Shown: positions 25,437 through 34,808 of the stretch, piece by piece
Position numbering within the stretch: position 1 is the stretch's first letter
Layout: every line of letters starts with the position of its first letter
Assembly (NCBI RefSeq): GCF_004214935.1
Contig: NZ_SFCC01000022.1
Location: forward strand, 1 to 64,000
Length of the DNA stretch: 64,000 nucleotides
Direction of reading: 5' to 3'
DNA from: Amycolatopsis suaedae
Lineage (GTDB): Bacteria > Actinomycetota > Actinomycetes > Mycobacteriales > Pseudonocardiaceae
The notes under the pieces: generated by a model
What the model saw: only the letters and a program-made list of their open reading frames with translations
What the model was told of the DNA's origin: nothing
Database searches by the model: none
Translations under genes and position numbers: made by a program

Positions 25437-27551
25437 TCACAGGTCGTGCTGCTGCCTGCCGCTGTAGGAGTTCTCGTTGCGGTGGGAACGCCCGTTGACC
25501 GGGCTGGGCGTGCCCACCTCGGGGCTCTGGTCGCCCAGCCGTTTGACGAGCGCGGCGGCACTGGCGGTACCGGCGCGATGCTCGGCCAGCGCGAGCGCCA
25601 GGAGGTCGGCCAGCCCGGCGTCGGGCGGCGGATCCTCGGCGGGAACGACGAAGTCCGCGGGCGGCGGCGGGTCGAAGGTGGGCTCCCCGGCCGGCAGCGG
25701 CGCGCCTTCCAGTTCCTCGAACGGCGCCAGCGACGGTGGCAACCGCAGCCGCGGCAGCCAGCTGTCCTGGGCCGGTTCGGGTGCGGGTTCGGGGGACGGG
25801 GGCGGCGCGGGCTCGGAGCGGTCGACCGGCGAGCGGTCCGACGGCTTCTCGGCCCGCCTGCGGCCGCCGGTGCCCGCACCGGTGCTGATGCCCAGGCGGT
25901 CGAGGACGGACTGGGCCGCCACCGAACCGTGCTCGGAGTCGTGCCGGGTACGGCGGGACACCGGGGCCGGCTCGGGTTCGGGTGCCGGTGGCTCGGGCGG
26001 GAGGACCGGCGGCGCGGGCGGTGCCGCGGACACCACGGGCAGGGACGGCACGGTCATCTCGGCGGCGCTCGGCGCCGGGGCCCGCGGTGCCTCGACGGGG
26101 GATGGCGACGGCAGCGGGTCCAGCCGCGGTTCCGGCAGCGGCGGCGGGGCCGGTGGCCGGGCGACCGGGGTTTCGAACGGCGGCGGAGCCGCGGGCGCCG
26201 GGGGCCTCGGCGCGGGCGCCACCGGGACCTCGGGCCGCGGGGGCGCGGCGGGCGCCTGGCGCGCGGCCGCGGGGACGGGTGGCAGCGACAGCGACACGCT
26301 CGGCGGCGCGGACGCCACGAGCGGCGGCGCCGAGGGCACGGCCGGGACCGGCGCCGCCTGGGGTTCCGGCGTGGACGGCACAGGGGGCGCGGGGGCCGCG
26401 GGGGGCGCAGGCGGCACCGAGACCGGTGCGGGCGCCGAGTGCGGCGGGGGTGCGGGCGGTGCGGCGGCGAGCACCTCGCCCAGTTCGACCGGAGCCTGTG
26501 CGCCGCCGCCGAACTCCCCGGTCAGCACTCCGCAGGCCTGCCTGCGGATGCGGGCGTGCGTGTGCTCGGCCGCGCGGGACCGGTGCAGGCAGGAGATGGC
26601 TTCCGACGGCCTGCCGAGCTTCTCCTCGACGTGTGCCAGCTCCAGCCACAGCCGCGCCGCCAGCGCGCCGCGACCGTGCCGTTCGACGTCGTGCACGGCC
26701 GTCCGCAGCAGTTCGGCCGCCGCCTCCGCCTCGCCGGCGGGCAGGTGGATCCGGGTGGCCACGGCCAGCCGCAGCCAGCCGAGCGGGCCGACGACCGTCG
26801 CGCGCGGCGGCACGTCGAGCAACGTCTCGGCGATTTCCAGGGCCAGCTCGATGTCGCCCCGGTCGAGCAGCGTGCACACCAGCTGCAGCACGAGCCGCGA
26901 CCGGGCCAGCCCGCCGTCGGCCTCGCGATCCTCGAGCTGGTCGAGGAACCCGATGCCGGTGCGGGCGGCGTCGGCGGCGCCGGTCAGGTCGCCGTGCCTG
27001 CGCCGGTGCGCGGCCACCGCGATGCGCAGGCTCGCCCGGTGCAGCAGCCGCGCGTCGGCGTCGGACTGCTCGTCGGACAGGCACAGCCGGTCGGCCTCGA
27101 GCAGTGTCCTGTCGAGTTCGGTCTTGCGACCGAGCTCGGCCAGGCAGCCCACCAGGTGCGCCATCGCCGTGGCACGCAGTACCGCGGGCAGGCCGTGCTG
27201 CCCGAGCACCGGCCGCAGCGCGGCCAGCCCGGTCAGCGGCACGCCGACACTGCGCGCGCACACCGCGAGGTCGGTGCGCAGCCGCGCGGCCAGCTGCGGC
27301 CGTCCGGCGTCCTCGGCGGCTCGCAGCGCCGCCACGGCGCGCGCGGTGGTACCGGCCCGGTCACCCAGCCGCACGCGGGCACTCACCACGAGCCCTTCCG
27401 CCCGCAGCCACAACTCCCCCGACCCGGCGTGCTCGGCGAGGACGGCACCCCGCTCGCCCAGCACGACGGCCAGCTCCGGGGCGCGCATCAGCAGCTCCGT
27501 GGCCTGGTCGAGAAGTCGCTCGACCGGCCTGGTTCTGTCGGTGGCTACCAC
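25437..27551 (-). CDS. TPR-like protein with long Pro/Ala-rich linker
   Basis: 704 residues. Residues 1-350 are helical and repeat-like (ERLLDQATELLMRAPELAVVL and similar Ala/Leu/Arg helices), resembling tetratricopeptide arrays. Residues about 355-560 are a low-complexity Pro/Ala linker (PPAPPPHSAPAPVSVPP). The C-terminal part is acidic and Pro-rich, ending with LADLLALALAEHRAGTASAAALVKRLGDQ. No signal peptide. It follows ettA by 22 bp, so likely co-transcribed. GTG start with GGAG 6 nt upstream. Function unknown; probably a scaffold or regulator. Confidence 0.75.
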   Translation of the reverse strand: MVATDRTRPVERLLDQATELLMRAPELAVVLGERGAVLAEHAGSGELWLRAEGLVVSARVRLGDRAGTTARAVAALRAAEDAGRPQLAARLRTDLAVCARSVGVPLTGLAALRPVLGQHGLPAVLRATAMAHLVGCLAELGRKTELDRTLLEADRLCLSDEQSDADARLLHRASLRIAVAAHRRRHGDLTGAADAARTGIGFLDQLEDREADGGLARSRLVLQLVCTLLDRGDIELALEIAETLLDVPPRATVVGPLGWLRLAVATRIHLPAGEAEAAAELLRTAVHDVERHGRGALAARLWLELAHVEEKLGRPSEAISCLHRSRAAEHTHARIRRQACGVLTGEFGGGAQAPVELGEVLAAAPPAPPPHSAPAPVSVPPAPPAAPAPPVPSTPEPQAAPVPAVPSAPPLVASAPPSVSLSLPPVPAAARQAPAAPPRPEVPVAPAPRPPAPAAPPPFETPVARPPAPPPLPEPRLDPLPSPSPVEAPRAPAPSAAEMTVPSLPVVSAAPPAPPVLPPEPPAPEPEPAPVSRRTRHDSEHGSVAAQSVLDRLGISTGAGTGGRRRAEKPSDRSPVDRSEPAPPPSPEPAPEPAQDSWLPRLRLPPSLAPFEELEGAPLPAGEPTFDPPPPADFVVPAEDPPPDAGLADLLALALAEHRAGTASAAALVKRLGDQSPEVGTPSPVNGRSHRNENSYSGRQQHDL

Positions 27552-27573
27552 GGCATACTCCGTGCGCTGCGGG

Positions 27574-29250
27574 TCAGTCGCGGGTCAGCTTGCGGTGGGT
27601 TACCCGGTGCGGGCGGGCAGCCTCTGGGCCCATCCGCTCGATCTTGTTCTTCTCGTAGCCCTCGAAGTTGCCCTCGAACCAGAACCACTTGGCGGGGTCC
27701 TCGTCGGTACCTTCCCACGCCAGGATGTGCGTGGCCACCCTGTCCAGGAACCACCGGTCGTGCGAGATCACCACCGCGCAGCCGGGGAACTGCTCCAGCG
27801 CGTTCTCCAGCGAGCCCAGCGTCTCCACGTCCAGGTCGTTGGTCGGCTCGTCCAGCAGGATCAGGTTGCCGCCCTGCTTGAGGGTGAGCGCCAGGTTCAG
27901 GCGGTTGCGCTCACCACCGGACAGCACGCCGGCCGGCTTCTGCTGGTCGGGCCCCTTGAACCCGAACGCGCTGACGTAGGCACGGGAAGGCATCTCGGTC
28001 TGCCCGACGTGGATGTAGTCCAGCTTGTCCGAAACCACCTCCCATACCGTCTTGTCCGGGTCGATCCCGGCCCGACTCTGGTCCACATAGGACAGTTTGA
28101 CCGTCTCGCCGATCTTCACGTCGCCCTCGTCGGGCTTCTCCAGGCCGACGATCGTCTTGAACAGCGTGGTCTTGCCTACGCCGTTCGGCCCGATCACGCC
28201 GACGATGCCGTTGCGGGGCAGGTTGAACGACAGCCCGTCGATGAGCACCCGGTCGTCGAAGCCCTTGCGCAGGTCGTCGACCTCGACCACCACGTTGCCC
28301 AGCCGCGGACCGGGCGGGATCTGGATCTCCTCGAAGTCGAGCTTGCGGGTCTTCTCGGCCTCGGCGGCCATCTCCTCGTAGCGGTCGAGCCGGGCGCGGG
28401 ACTTGGTCTGCCGGGCCTTGGCGTTGGAGCGCACCCACTCCAGCTCGGTCTTCAGGCGCTTGGCGAGCTTGGCGTCCTTCTTGCCCTGCACCTCCAGCCG
28501 CTCACGCTTCTTCTCCAGGTAAGTCGAGTAGTTGCCCTCGTACCCGACCACGCGGCCGCGGTCGAGTTCCATGATCCACTCGGCCACGTTGTCCAGGAAG
28601 TACCGGTCGTGGGTCACGGCCAGCACGGCGCCCGGGTAGCTCGCCAGGAACTGCTCCAGCCACAGCACGCTCTCGGCGTCCAGGTGGTTGGTGGGCTCGT
28701 CGAGAAGCAGCAGGTCGGGCTTGGACAGCAGCAGCTTGCACAGCGCGACCCGGCGGCGCTCGCCACCGGACAGATGCGTGACGGGCTCGTCCGGCGGCGG
28801 GCAGCGCAACGCGTCCATGGCCTGCTCCAGCTGGGAGTCCAGCTCCCACGCGTCGGCGTGGTCGAGATCCTCCTGGAGCTTGCCCATCTCCTCCATCAGC
28901 GCGTCGCTGTAGTCGGTGGCCATCAGCTCGGCGATCTCGTTGAAGCGGTCGAGCTTCACCTTGATGTCGCCGAGGCCCTCCTCGACGTTGCCGCGAACGG
29001 TCTTCTCCTCGTTCAGCGGCGGCTCCTGCAGCAGGATGCCGACGGACGCACCGGGCTGGAGGAACGCCTCCCCGTTGCTCGGCTGGTCGAGCCCGGCCAT
29101 GATCTTCAGAACGGTCGACTTGCCCGCACCGTTCGGGCCCACGACGCCGATCTTGGCGCCCGGGTAGAAGGCGGTGCTGACGTCGTCGAGGATGACCTTG
29201 TCCCCGACGGTCTTGCGCACCTTTTTCATGGTGTAGATGAACTCGGCCAT
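27574..29250 (-). CDS. ettA: Energy-dependent translational throttle protein EttA (ABC-F)
   Basis: 558 residues, soluble ABC-F ATPase acting at the ribosomal E site. Two nucleotide-binding domains: Walker A GPNGAGKS near 39-46 with signature LSGGERRR, and GPNGVGKT near 350-357 with LSGGERNR. Both Walker B motifs read LLLDEPTN-H/D-LD. The linker between them holds the arm and P-site tRNA interaction motif. Orthologue of Rv2477c. It could affect drug response, but the full EttA length and synteny favour the housekeeping role. Confidence 0.96.
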   Translation of the reverse strand: MAEFIYTMKKVRKTVGDKVILDDVSTAFYPGAKIGVVGPNGAGKSTVLKIMAGLDQPSNGEAFLQPGASVGILLQEPPLNEEKTVRGNVEEGLGDIKVKLDRFNEIAELMATDYSDALMEEMGKLQEDLDHADAWELDSQLEQAMDALRCPPPDEPVTHLSGGERRRVALCKLLLSKPDLLLLDEPTNHLDAESVLWLEQFLASYPGAVLAVTHDRYFLDNVAEWIMELDRGRVVGYEGNYSTYLEKKRERLEVQGKKDAKLAKRLKTELEWVRSNAKARQTKSRARLDRYEEMAAEAEKTRKLDFEEIQIPPGPRLGNVVVEVDDLRKGFDDRVLIDGLSFNLPRNGIVGVIGPNGVGKTTLFKTIVGLEKPDEGDVKIGETVKLSYVDQSRAGIDPDKTVWEVVSDKLDYIHVGQTEMPSRAYVSAFGFKGPDQQKPAGVLSGGERNRLNLALTLKQGGNLILLDEPTNDLDVETLGSLENALEQFPGCAVVISHDRWFLDRVATHILAWEGTDEDPAKWFWFEGNFEGYEKNKIERMGPEAARPHRVTHRKLTRD

Positions 29251-29313
29251 GTACGCGATCGTAGAGATGCGTCACCGCGGCCTCGACGCCGGTCACCTCG
29301 TGTCCGCGTGTCG

Positions 29314-29757
29314 TCACGCCGCCACCGCCCGCTGAGCTGCTGTGTCCGGCTCGCTCACCGTCGCCTGCCCGGCGCTGGCCTGCGGTGGCGACGGCCGTCC
29401 GCGCCGCCGGAGAACAGCGGTCGCCCTGCCCAGATCCGGGCCGACGGCCAGAGCCTCAAGCTCAGGTACACCCCGAGAGTTCCCGCACTCACCGGCGGTT
29501 CCGAGGTGCAACCTGCCCAGCACGATGACCGGGTCGTCCTGGCGCAGCGACGCGTACACCGCGTCGCCCAGCCTGCGCCAGCAGGTGACCCTGGTGACCA
29601 GGAACCGCCCGGGCACCCATCTGCCCGCCTGTTTGTCGAACCTGCGTTCTTCACTGCGCATCCGGAACACGGTGACCTCGTGCTCGCCGATCATCTCCCT
29701 CGTCAGCTCGCTCACCACGGTCCCGACGACCGTCACATGTGTCTCCCCCACTGCCAT
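29314..29757 (-). CDS. Single-stranded DNA-binding-like OB-fold protein (Rv2478c-like)
   Basis: 147 residues. The N-terminal 110 form an SSB-like OB fold (VTVVGTVVSELTREM, FRMRSEERRFDK, WVPGRFLVTRVTCWRRLGDAVYASLRQDDPVIVLGRLH). The tail is short and lacks the acidic DDxPF-type end of housekeeping SSB. This is the SsbB-like paralogue found upstream of ettA in actinobacteria, perhaps used in recombination or competence-like functions. The ATG at 29757 has GAGAGG upstream. Confidence 0.88.
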   Translation of the reverse strand: MAVGETHVTVVGTVVSELTREMIGEHEVTVFRMRSEERRFDKQAGRWVPGRFLVTRVTCWRRLGDAVYASLRQDDPVIVLGRLHLGTAGECGNSRGVPELEALAVGPDLGRATAVLRRRGRPSPPQASAGQATVSEPDTAAQRAVAA

Positions 29758-29882
29758 GGGTCCTCTCCCCTCCGGCGCGGCAACTCCTCCTGAACCGAGG
29801 ATGCGCCGAAGCGGTGCCGCGGCGGGAGAGGCAATTCGCGAACCTGTGGACAACCGGGGGGCTGTGGACAACCCGCGGGCCG

Positions 29883-31883
29883 TCAGTCGGGGGTGCGCTT
29901 GCCTTCCGACAGCTGCTTGAGCATGGCGTTGTAGGCCGCCAGGTCCGCGTCGCCGGTGGCGTCCTCGCGCCGGTCCCTGCGCCGCGCCTCGCGTTCGTCG
30001 GCCCTGGCCCACTGCACCAGCAGCGCCAGCAGGACCAGCAGCACCGGCACCTCGCCCGCCGCCCAGGCGATGCCGCCGCCGAGGCGCTGCTCGGTGAGCA
30101 GGTCATCGGTCCACGGCAGCCGCAGCGAGAGGTAGAACTGCTCGCCCACCACGGTCTGCATGTTCATCAGGATCACGCCGAAGAACGCGTGGAACGGCAT
30201 CGAGGCGAACATCATCCCGAGCCGGCCCAGCGGCGGCAGCCTGCGTGGCGCCGGGTCGACGCCGACCAGCGGCCAGTAGAAGACGTAGCCGGCGAGCAGG
30301 AAGTGCGCGTTCATCGCCAGGTGCGCCCAGTGGTAGTTGAGCGCGCTGTCGAAAAGGCCGGAGAAGTACAGGACGTAGAACGACCCGACGAACAACGCCA
30401 GCGCCACCACCGGGTGCGTCAGCACCTTCGACACCCGCGAGTGCACCAACGCGAGCAGCCACTCCCTCGGTCCGGGCGGCGCCTCCTTGCCCGCGGGCGG
30501 CAGGGCCCGCAGCGCCAGCGTCACCGGACCGCCGAGCACCAGCAGCACCGGGATCACCATGGACAGCAACATGTGGCTGCCCATGTGGACGCTGAACATC
30601 GCGGGGGCGTAGCGGCCGATCCCCGACGACGTGGCCACGAGCAGCACCGCGCACCCGGACAGCCAGGCCACCGTGCGGCCGACCGGCCACGCGTCACCGC
30701 GCGCCCGCAGCCTGCGCACGCCGAGGACGTAGAGAACGGCCAGCACGAGCGCCGCCGTGCCGTAGACCAGGTCGAACCGCCAGTCGAACAGCAGGCGTGC
30801 CAGCGTGGGCGGGCCGTCGAGCGTGTACCCGATGAGCAGCTCGGTGTTGGACGGCTGCTGCCCGGACACCTCGCGTGGCGGTGGCGTCCGCGCCAGGGCC
30901 GTCGCCAGCCCGATGGTCACGAACATGATCAGGACCTCGACACCGGCCAGCCGTACCAGCTGGCCGCCGCCCCGTCCCTCGGCCAGCGCCCGCACGGCCG
31001 TCCTGCGCTGCTGGTAGCCGAACACCCCGAGGACTCCCAGCGCGACGACCTTGGCCAGCACGAGCAGGCCGTAGTCGCTGCCGAACAGTTCGGCGGGGGT
31101 GACCCGGACCAGTGCGTTGACCAGGCCGGACAGTGCCATCACGATCCAGCAGGCCAGTGCGATGGCGGAGAACCTGCGGGCGGCCAGCGGGAGGTGCTCG
31201 CCACGACGCCAGCCCAGCGCGAGCAGTGCGACCAGGCCGCCCACCCAGAGCGCGGCGGCGACCAGGTGGAACAGCAGGCTGTTGGTGGCGACGTCGTGCG
31301 CGCCGCCGCTGGCCGAGTGCCCGGTCACCGCGACCGGGACGAGGCCGCCGATCGCCAGCAGGCACAGCGTGGCCGTCCAGCCCCAGGACAGCGCGAGCCG
31401 GCAGCCCAGTGCGAGCAGCAGCGCGATCACGGCGGTGAACACCCAGGCCTTGGGCTGTTCGATCGCCTCGACCAGCGTGAGCAGGGCCTGCGGGCGGAGC
31501 AGGTCGGTGACCGGCTGGCCGGCCGCGTCGGCCGCGGTGAAGTACACCGACGCGACCGACGCGACGAACCACGCCCAGGCGGCGACCCCGGCGGTGCGCA
31601 GCGCGGCGTAGCCGTCCTTGGACAACACACCGGAACGCTGCGGGGGAACCAGGAACGCGGCCAGCAGCAGCGAGCCGACGCACACCACCGACGCCGCTTC
31701 GGCGAGCACGCGGACCACCGTGATGCCGTAGCGGGTGACCACGCCGGGATCGGACAGCCCGGCCACGACCGCTCCCGCGCCGCCGGTGAGGGCCACCAGG
31801 CCGGTGGCGACGACGGCGGCCAGCACCACGGAGACCGACAGCAACGGCAGCAGACGGGTGGAGCGTCGGGGGGTCTCGGTCAC
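29883..31883 (-). CDS. CopD-CtaG fusion membrane protein
   Basis: 666 residues with many membrane helices. The N-terminal half (to about 340) is CopD-like, with GHSASGGAHDVATNSLLFHLVAAALWVGG, where His residues may bind copper. The C-terminal half (about 360-620) is caa3_CtaG-like, with MFSVHMGSHMLLSMVIPVLLVLGGP and ALNYHWAHLAMNAHFLLAGYVFYW. It probably moves copper for cytochrome oxidase assembly or copper handling at the membrane. The same fusion exists in mycobacteria (Rv0102-like, recalled). TACCCT lies 6 nt before the GTG, so the message may be leaderless. Confidence 0.9.
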   Translation of the reverse strand: MTETPRRSTRLLPLLSVSVVLAAVVATGLVALTGGAGAVVAGLSDPGVVTRYGITVVRVLAEAASVVCVGSLLLAAFLVPPQRSGVLSKDGYAALRTAGVAAWAWFVASVASVYFTAADAAGQPVTDLLRPQALLTLVEAIEQPKAWVFTAVIALLLALGCRLALSWGWTATLCLLAIGGLVPVAVTGHSASGGAHDVATNSLLFHLVAAALWVGGLVALLALGWRRGEHLPLAARRFSAIALACWIVMALSGLVNALVRVTPAELFGSDYGLLVLAKVVALGVLGVFGYQQRRTAVRALAEGRGGGQLVRLAGVEVLIMFVTIGLATALARTPPPREVSGQQPSNTELLIGYTLDGPPTLARLLFDWRFDLVYGTAALVLAVLYVLGVRRLRARGDAWPVGRTVAWLSGCAVLLVATSSGIGRYAPAMFSVHMGSHMLLSMVIPVLLVLGGPVTLALRALPPAGKEAPPGPREWLLALVHSRVSKVLTHPVVALALFVGSFYVLYFSGLFDSALNYHWAHLAMNAHFLLAGYVFYWPLVGVDPAPRRLPPLGRLGMMFASMPFHAFFGVILMNMQTVVGEQFYLSLRLPWTDDLLTEQRLGGGIAWAAGEVPVLLVLLALLVQWARADEREARRRDRREDATGDADLAAYNAMLKQLSEGKRTPD

Positions 31884-31910
31884 CCCACGAGGGTAGGCCG
31901 CCCGATCGGA

Positions 31911-33080
31911 TTACCCGACGGGAGTCCGCTCCCTGTCCCCGGCACGCATCGCGGCGACGGCCGACGGCGCGATGCACGAGGCGATCAGCGCGACCACCAC
32001 GAACGACGTCGACATCGAGGTCACCTGCGCGATCCCGCCGATCAGCGGCGGCCCGGCGAGGAAACCGGTGTAGGCGATGGCTGTGACGAAGGCGATCTCG
32101 CGCTCCCCGCCACCGCCGTCGGCACGCCTGCCCGCCTCGCCTGCCAGCCCGAGCGCGACCGGGAACGACGCGGCCAGGCCGATTCCGGCGAGACCGAAGC
32201 CGATGAACCCGGCCACCGGTGCCGTGACGAGCGCGGCCAGCAGCAGGCCGGCTCCGGCGGTGACCGCGCTCACCACGAGCATCCGGCGGGCGCCGAACCG
32301 GCGCTGGATCCAGCTGCCCGCGAGCCGGGTGGCGGCCATGGTCAGGGAGAACACCGAGAACGCCAGCGCCGCGGCGGCATCGGTCAGGCCGTGCTCGGTC
32401 ACCAGCAACAGTGCCGACCAGTCGGTGCTCGCGCCCTCGGCGATCGCCGAGCACAGCGCGATGCCGGCGAGCAGCCACAGCACCGGGCGGCGCGCGGGTG
32501 CGCGGCCGGTGTGCTGTGCGGCCTCGGTCCTCGGCGCGGCGCCGGGCAGTCCGCGGACCACCACCAGCAGCACGACGACGGCCACGACCGCGGCGACGGT
32601 CAGGTGCCTGGCCGGTGACCAGCCGTGGGACGCGGCGAAGCCGGCCGCCGCGGAGCCGACCAGCCCGCCGACGCTGAACCCGGCGTGGAACAGCGGCATG
32701 ATCGCCTTGCCGACCCCGCGTTCGACGACCACGGCGCCGATGTTCATCGCGACGTCGACCACGCCCACGGTGAAACCGAGCAGGAACAGCGCGATACCCA
32801 GCCAGAGCAGCGACGGCGCGGCACCGATGGCGGGCAGGATCGCGCACGCGGCCAGCACGGAGACGAGCAGAACGGTGCGCGGGCCGTAGCGCTCGACCAG
32901 CCGGCCCGAGAGCAGCGCCGCTACCAGCAGGCCGACGCTGGCACCGAGGATGGCCAGGCTCAGCGGGCCCGGCTCGGCCTCGACCTGGACGGCCAGTGCA
33001 GGCACCCGGGGTGCCCATGAACCCAGCGCCGCTCCGTTGAGCGCGAACACGGTGAACACCGCGACACGTGCGGAGACCAC
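31911..33080 (-). CDS. MFS transporter
   Basis: 389 residues, about 12 membrane helices; the conserved loop 2-3 pattern reads GRLVERYGPRTVLL. The GTG at 33080 is preceded by AAGGGG, while frame upstream of it lacks membrane character. Substrate unknown; no sugar-specific features. It faces a LacI regulator across a 76-bp promoter region holding a central-CG palindrome, so it is probably repressed by that regulator. Confidence 0.88.
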   Translation of the reverse strand: MVSARVAVFTVFALNGAALGSWAPRVPALAVQVEAEPGPLSLAILGASVGLLVAALLSGRLVERYGPRTVLLVSVLAACAILPAIGAAPSLLWLGIALFLLGFTVGVVDVAMNIGAVVVERGVGKAIMPLFHAGFSVGGLVGSAAAGFAASHGWSPARHLTVAAVVAVVVLLVVVRGLPGAAPRTEAAQHTGRAPARRPVLWLLAGIALCSAIAEGASTDWSALLLVTEHGLTDAAAALAFSVFSLTMAATRLAGSWIQRRFGARRMLVVSAVTAGAGLLLAALVTAPVAGFIGFGLAGIGLAASFPVALGLAGEAGRRADGGGGEREIAFVTAIAYTGFLAGPPLIGGIAQVTSMSTSFVVVALIASCIAPSAVAAMRAGDRERTPVG

Positions 33081-33116
33081 TCCACCACCCCTTTCGATCT
33101 CGTTGCCCCAGAATGT

Positions 33117-33130
33117 CTTAAGCGCTTCAG
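33117..33130. promoter_or_regulatory. LacI-type operator
   Basis: CTTAAGCGCTTCAG has a perfect AAGCGCTT core with a central CG, the hallmark of LacI-family operators. It lies between the divergent MFS gene (33080) and LacI gene (33157), well placed to repress both. Confidence 0.7.
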
Positions 33131-33143
33131 AACGTCCAGTGGT

Positions 33144-33149
33144 TAATAT
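33144..33149 (+). promoter_or_regulatory. -10 box of leaderless LacI-family gene
   Basis: TAATAT ends 7 nt before the LacI ATG, with no ribosome site in between. Transcription probably starts at the A of the start codon. Confidence 0.65.
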
Positions 33150-33156
33150 TCGCCCC

Positions 33157-34248
33157 ATGTCAGCGGGCCGGAGACCGGGGCGAGGGCGTCCGACACTGGA
33201 CGACGTCGCCGAGGCCGTCGGCGTGTCGAGGGCGACGGTGTCCAACGCCTACAACCGGCCCGACCAGCTGTCGTCCGCGCTGCGTGACGAGGTGCTGCGG
33301 GCCGCGCGGCGCCTGGGTTACCCCGGCCCGAACCCGACGGCGCGCAGCCTGGCCACCAGCCGTTCCGGTGCCATCGCGTTCATGGTCGACACCGGGCTGT
33401 CGGCGGCGTTCTCGGATCCCGCGCTGTCGATCACCCTGGACGCGCTGGCGTCGGCGGTCGATCCGGAGGGGCACGCCCTGCTGTTGCTGCCCGGCGGCGA
33501 CGACGGCGGTCCGCGGGCCGACCGGGTCCTGGCCGCGCAGGCCGATCTCGCCGTCGCCTACTCCCTCGCCGACGGCGCGCCCGCGCTGCGGGCCGTGCGG
33601 GACCGGTCGCTGCCGCTCGTGGTGATCGACCAGCCGGTGGTGACGGGGGCGGCGATCGTCAGTACCGACGACCGCGGTGGCGGGCTGGCGGCCGCGCGGC
33701 ACCTCACCGCGCTCGGCCACCGCCGGGTGGGCGTGCTGTCCGCCCAGTGCCTGTCCACGCCGCGAGGCGGTCCGTTGCCGCTGGCCGTGGCGCGGGAGTC
33801 ACGGTTCCGGGACAACCGGGAGCGGCTGGAGGGGTACCTGACGGCGCTGGCCGAGGCCGGCGTGGCGCCGGAGAGCGTGCCGATCTGGGAGACCTCGGGC
33901 ATGGACAAGGACACCGCCATCGAGGCCGCGCTCGAACTGCTGAGCACGCACCCGCGCCCGACGGCCCTGCTGTGCATGTCGGACGAGCTGGCGATGGCCG
34001 CGCTGGCCGCGGCACGGCAGCTCGGGATCGCGGTCCCCGGCCAGCTGTCGCTGGTGGGTTTCGACGACACCCCGCCCGCCCGGTGGACCGATCCTCCGTT
34101 GACGACGGTCCGCCAGGACCTGGTGGGCAAGGGACGGCGCGCGGGCGAGCTGGCTCTGCACCTGCTGGCAGGCAACCGGCCACCTGCGGAGACGGTGCTG
34201 GACGTCGAACTGGTGGTCCGCGAGTCGACGGCGCGAGTACCAGCCTGA
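33157..34248 (+). CDS. LacI-family transcriptional regulator
   Basis: 363 residues. The N-terminal helix-turn-helix and hinge (TLDDVAEAVGVSRATVSNAYNRPDQL, about 13-38) includes the VSNAYNRP segment. The periplasmic-binding-like effector domain follows (LPLVVIDQPV, GHRRVGVLS, and the C-terminal VPGQLSLVGFDDTP..TTVRQD). Effector not deducible. It probably represses the divergent MFS gene through the palindrome at 33117-33130. The start lies 7 nt after TAATAT. Confidence 0.93.
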   Translation: MSAGRRPGRGRPTLDDVAEAVGVSRATVSNAYNRPDQLSSALRDEVLRAARRLGYPGPNPTARSLATSRSGAIAFMVDTGLSAAFSDPALSITLDALASAVDPEGHALLLLPGGDDGGPRADRVLAAQADLAVAYSLADGAPALRAVRDRSLPLVVIDQPVVTGAAIVSTDDRGGGLAAARHLTALGHRRVGVLSAQCLSTPRGGPLPLAVARESRFRDNRERLEGYLTALAEAGVAPESVPIWETSGMDKDTAIEAALELLSTHPRPTALLCMSDELAMAALAAARQLGIAVPGQLSLVGFDDTPPARWTDPPLTTVRQDLVGKGRRAGELALHLLAGNRPPAETVLDVELVVRESTARVPA

Positions 34249-34424
34249 CCGCCTTACCGCAACCGGCTTCTGCATTCTGTGGACAACTTCCACTCCCCCG
34301 AGTGAAGAGCTTCTACTTATCCACAGACGTAAAATTGCGGGCTGACAAACCGTTTCCCCATCCGGCATCGTGGAACACATCGAACCCACCGACACCGGGT
34401 CCGCGACAAAGGGGGAACACCGCA

Positions 34425-34808
34425 ATGATCCGTTATCTTTCTCTGCGCAAGAACCTGCCGAGAATTCTGGTGCTGAGCGCGCTCGGGCTGCTGACCGCCG
34501 CGGGGGTGGCGCACGCGTCGTCCAGTGGTTCCGCCGTCTGCGACCGTGGCCAGTTCTGCGTATGGAGCGGGGAGTTCTACGTCGACCAGGCACATCGGCT
34601 CGACCTGCGCACCGCCAACCCGGAGGAGTGCCTGCCGCTGCCGGAGGGATTCGACGGCCATTCCTTCGTCAACAGAATGGACCGCCACGTAACCGTGTAC
34701 GAGGACAGGGAATGCGCGACCGAGGGGGATTTCACGACCTATCCCGGAGGCGGCACATACGTACCACAGGCGCCCTTTGTCGTACGGGCGATCCAGATCT
34801 GGAACTGA
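34425..34808 (+). CDS. Secreted peptidase inhibitor I36-like protein
   Basis: 127 residues with a signal peptide (cleavage near residue 32, AGVAHA-SS). The mature 95 residues contain CDRGQFCVWSGEFY near the start and HVTVYEDRECAT near the end: a paired-Cys beta-sheet layout like the peptidase inhibitor family I36 (Streptomyces SMI type). Likely an extracellular protease inhibitor, or simply a secreted beta/gamma-crystallin-like domain. GGGGGAA ribosome site upstream. Stand-alone gene followed by a hairpin. Confidence 0.75.
   Translation: MIRYLSLRKNLPRILVLSALGLLTAAGVAHASSSGSAVCDRGQFCVWSGEFYVDQAHRLDLRTANPEECLPLPEGFDGHSFVNRMDRHVTVYEDRECATEGDFTTYPGGGTYVPQAPFVVRAIQIWN

Noticed and set aside
25477-29793. 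A 1438-codon plus-strand open frame antisense to the TPR-like, ettA and SSB-like genes
   Set aside because: It spans three well-supported genes on the other strand and shows only Ser/Ala/Arg-rich shadow composition.
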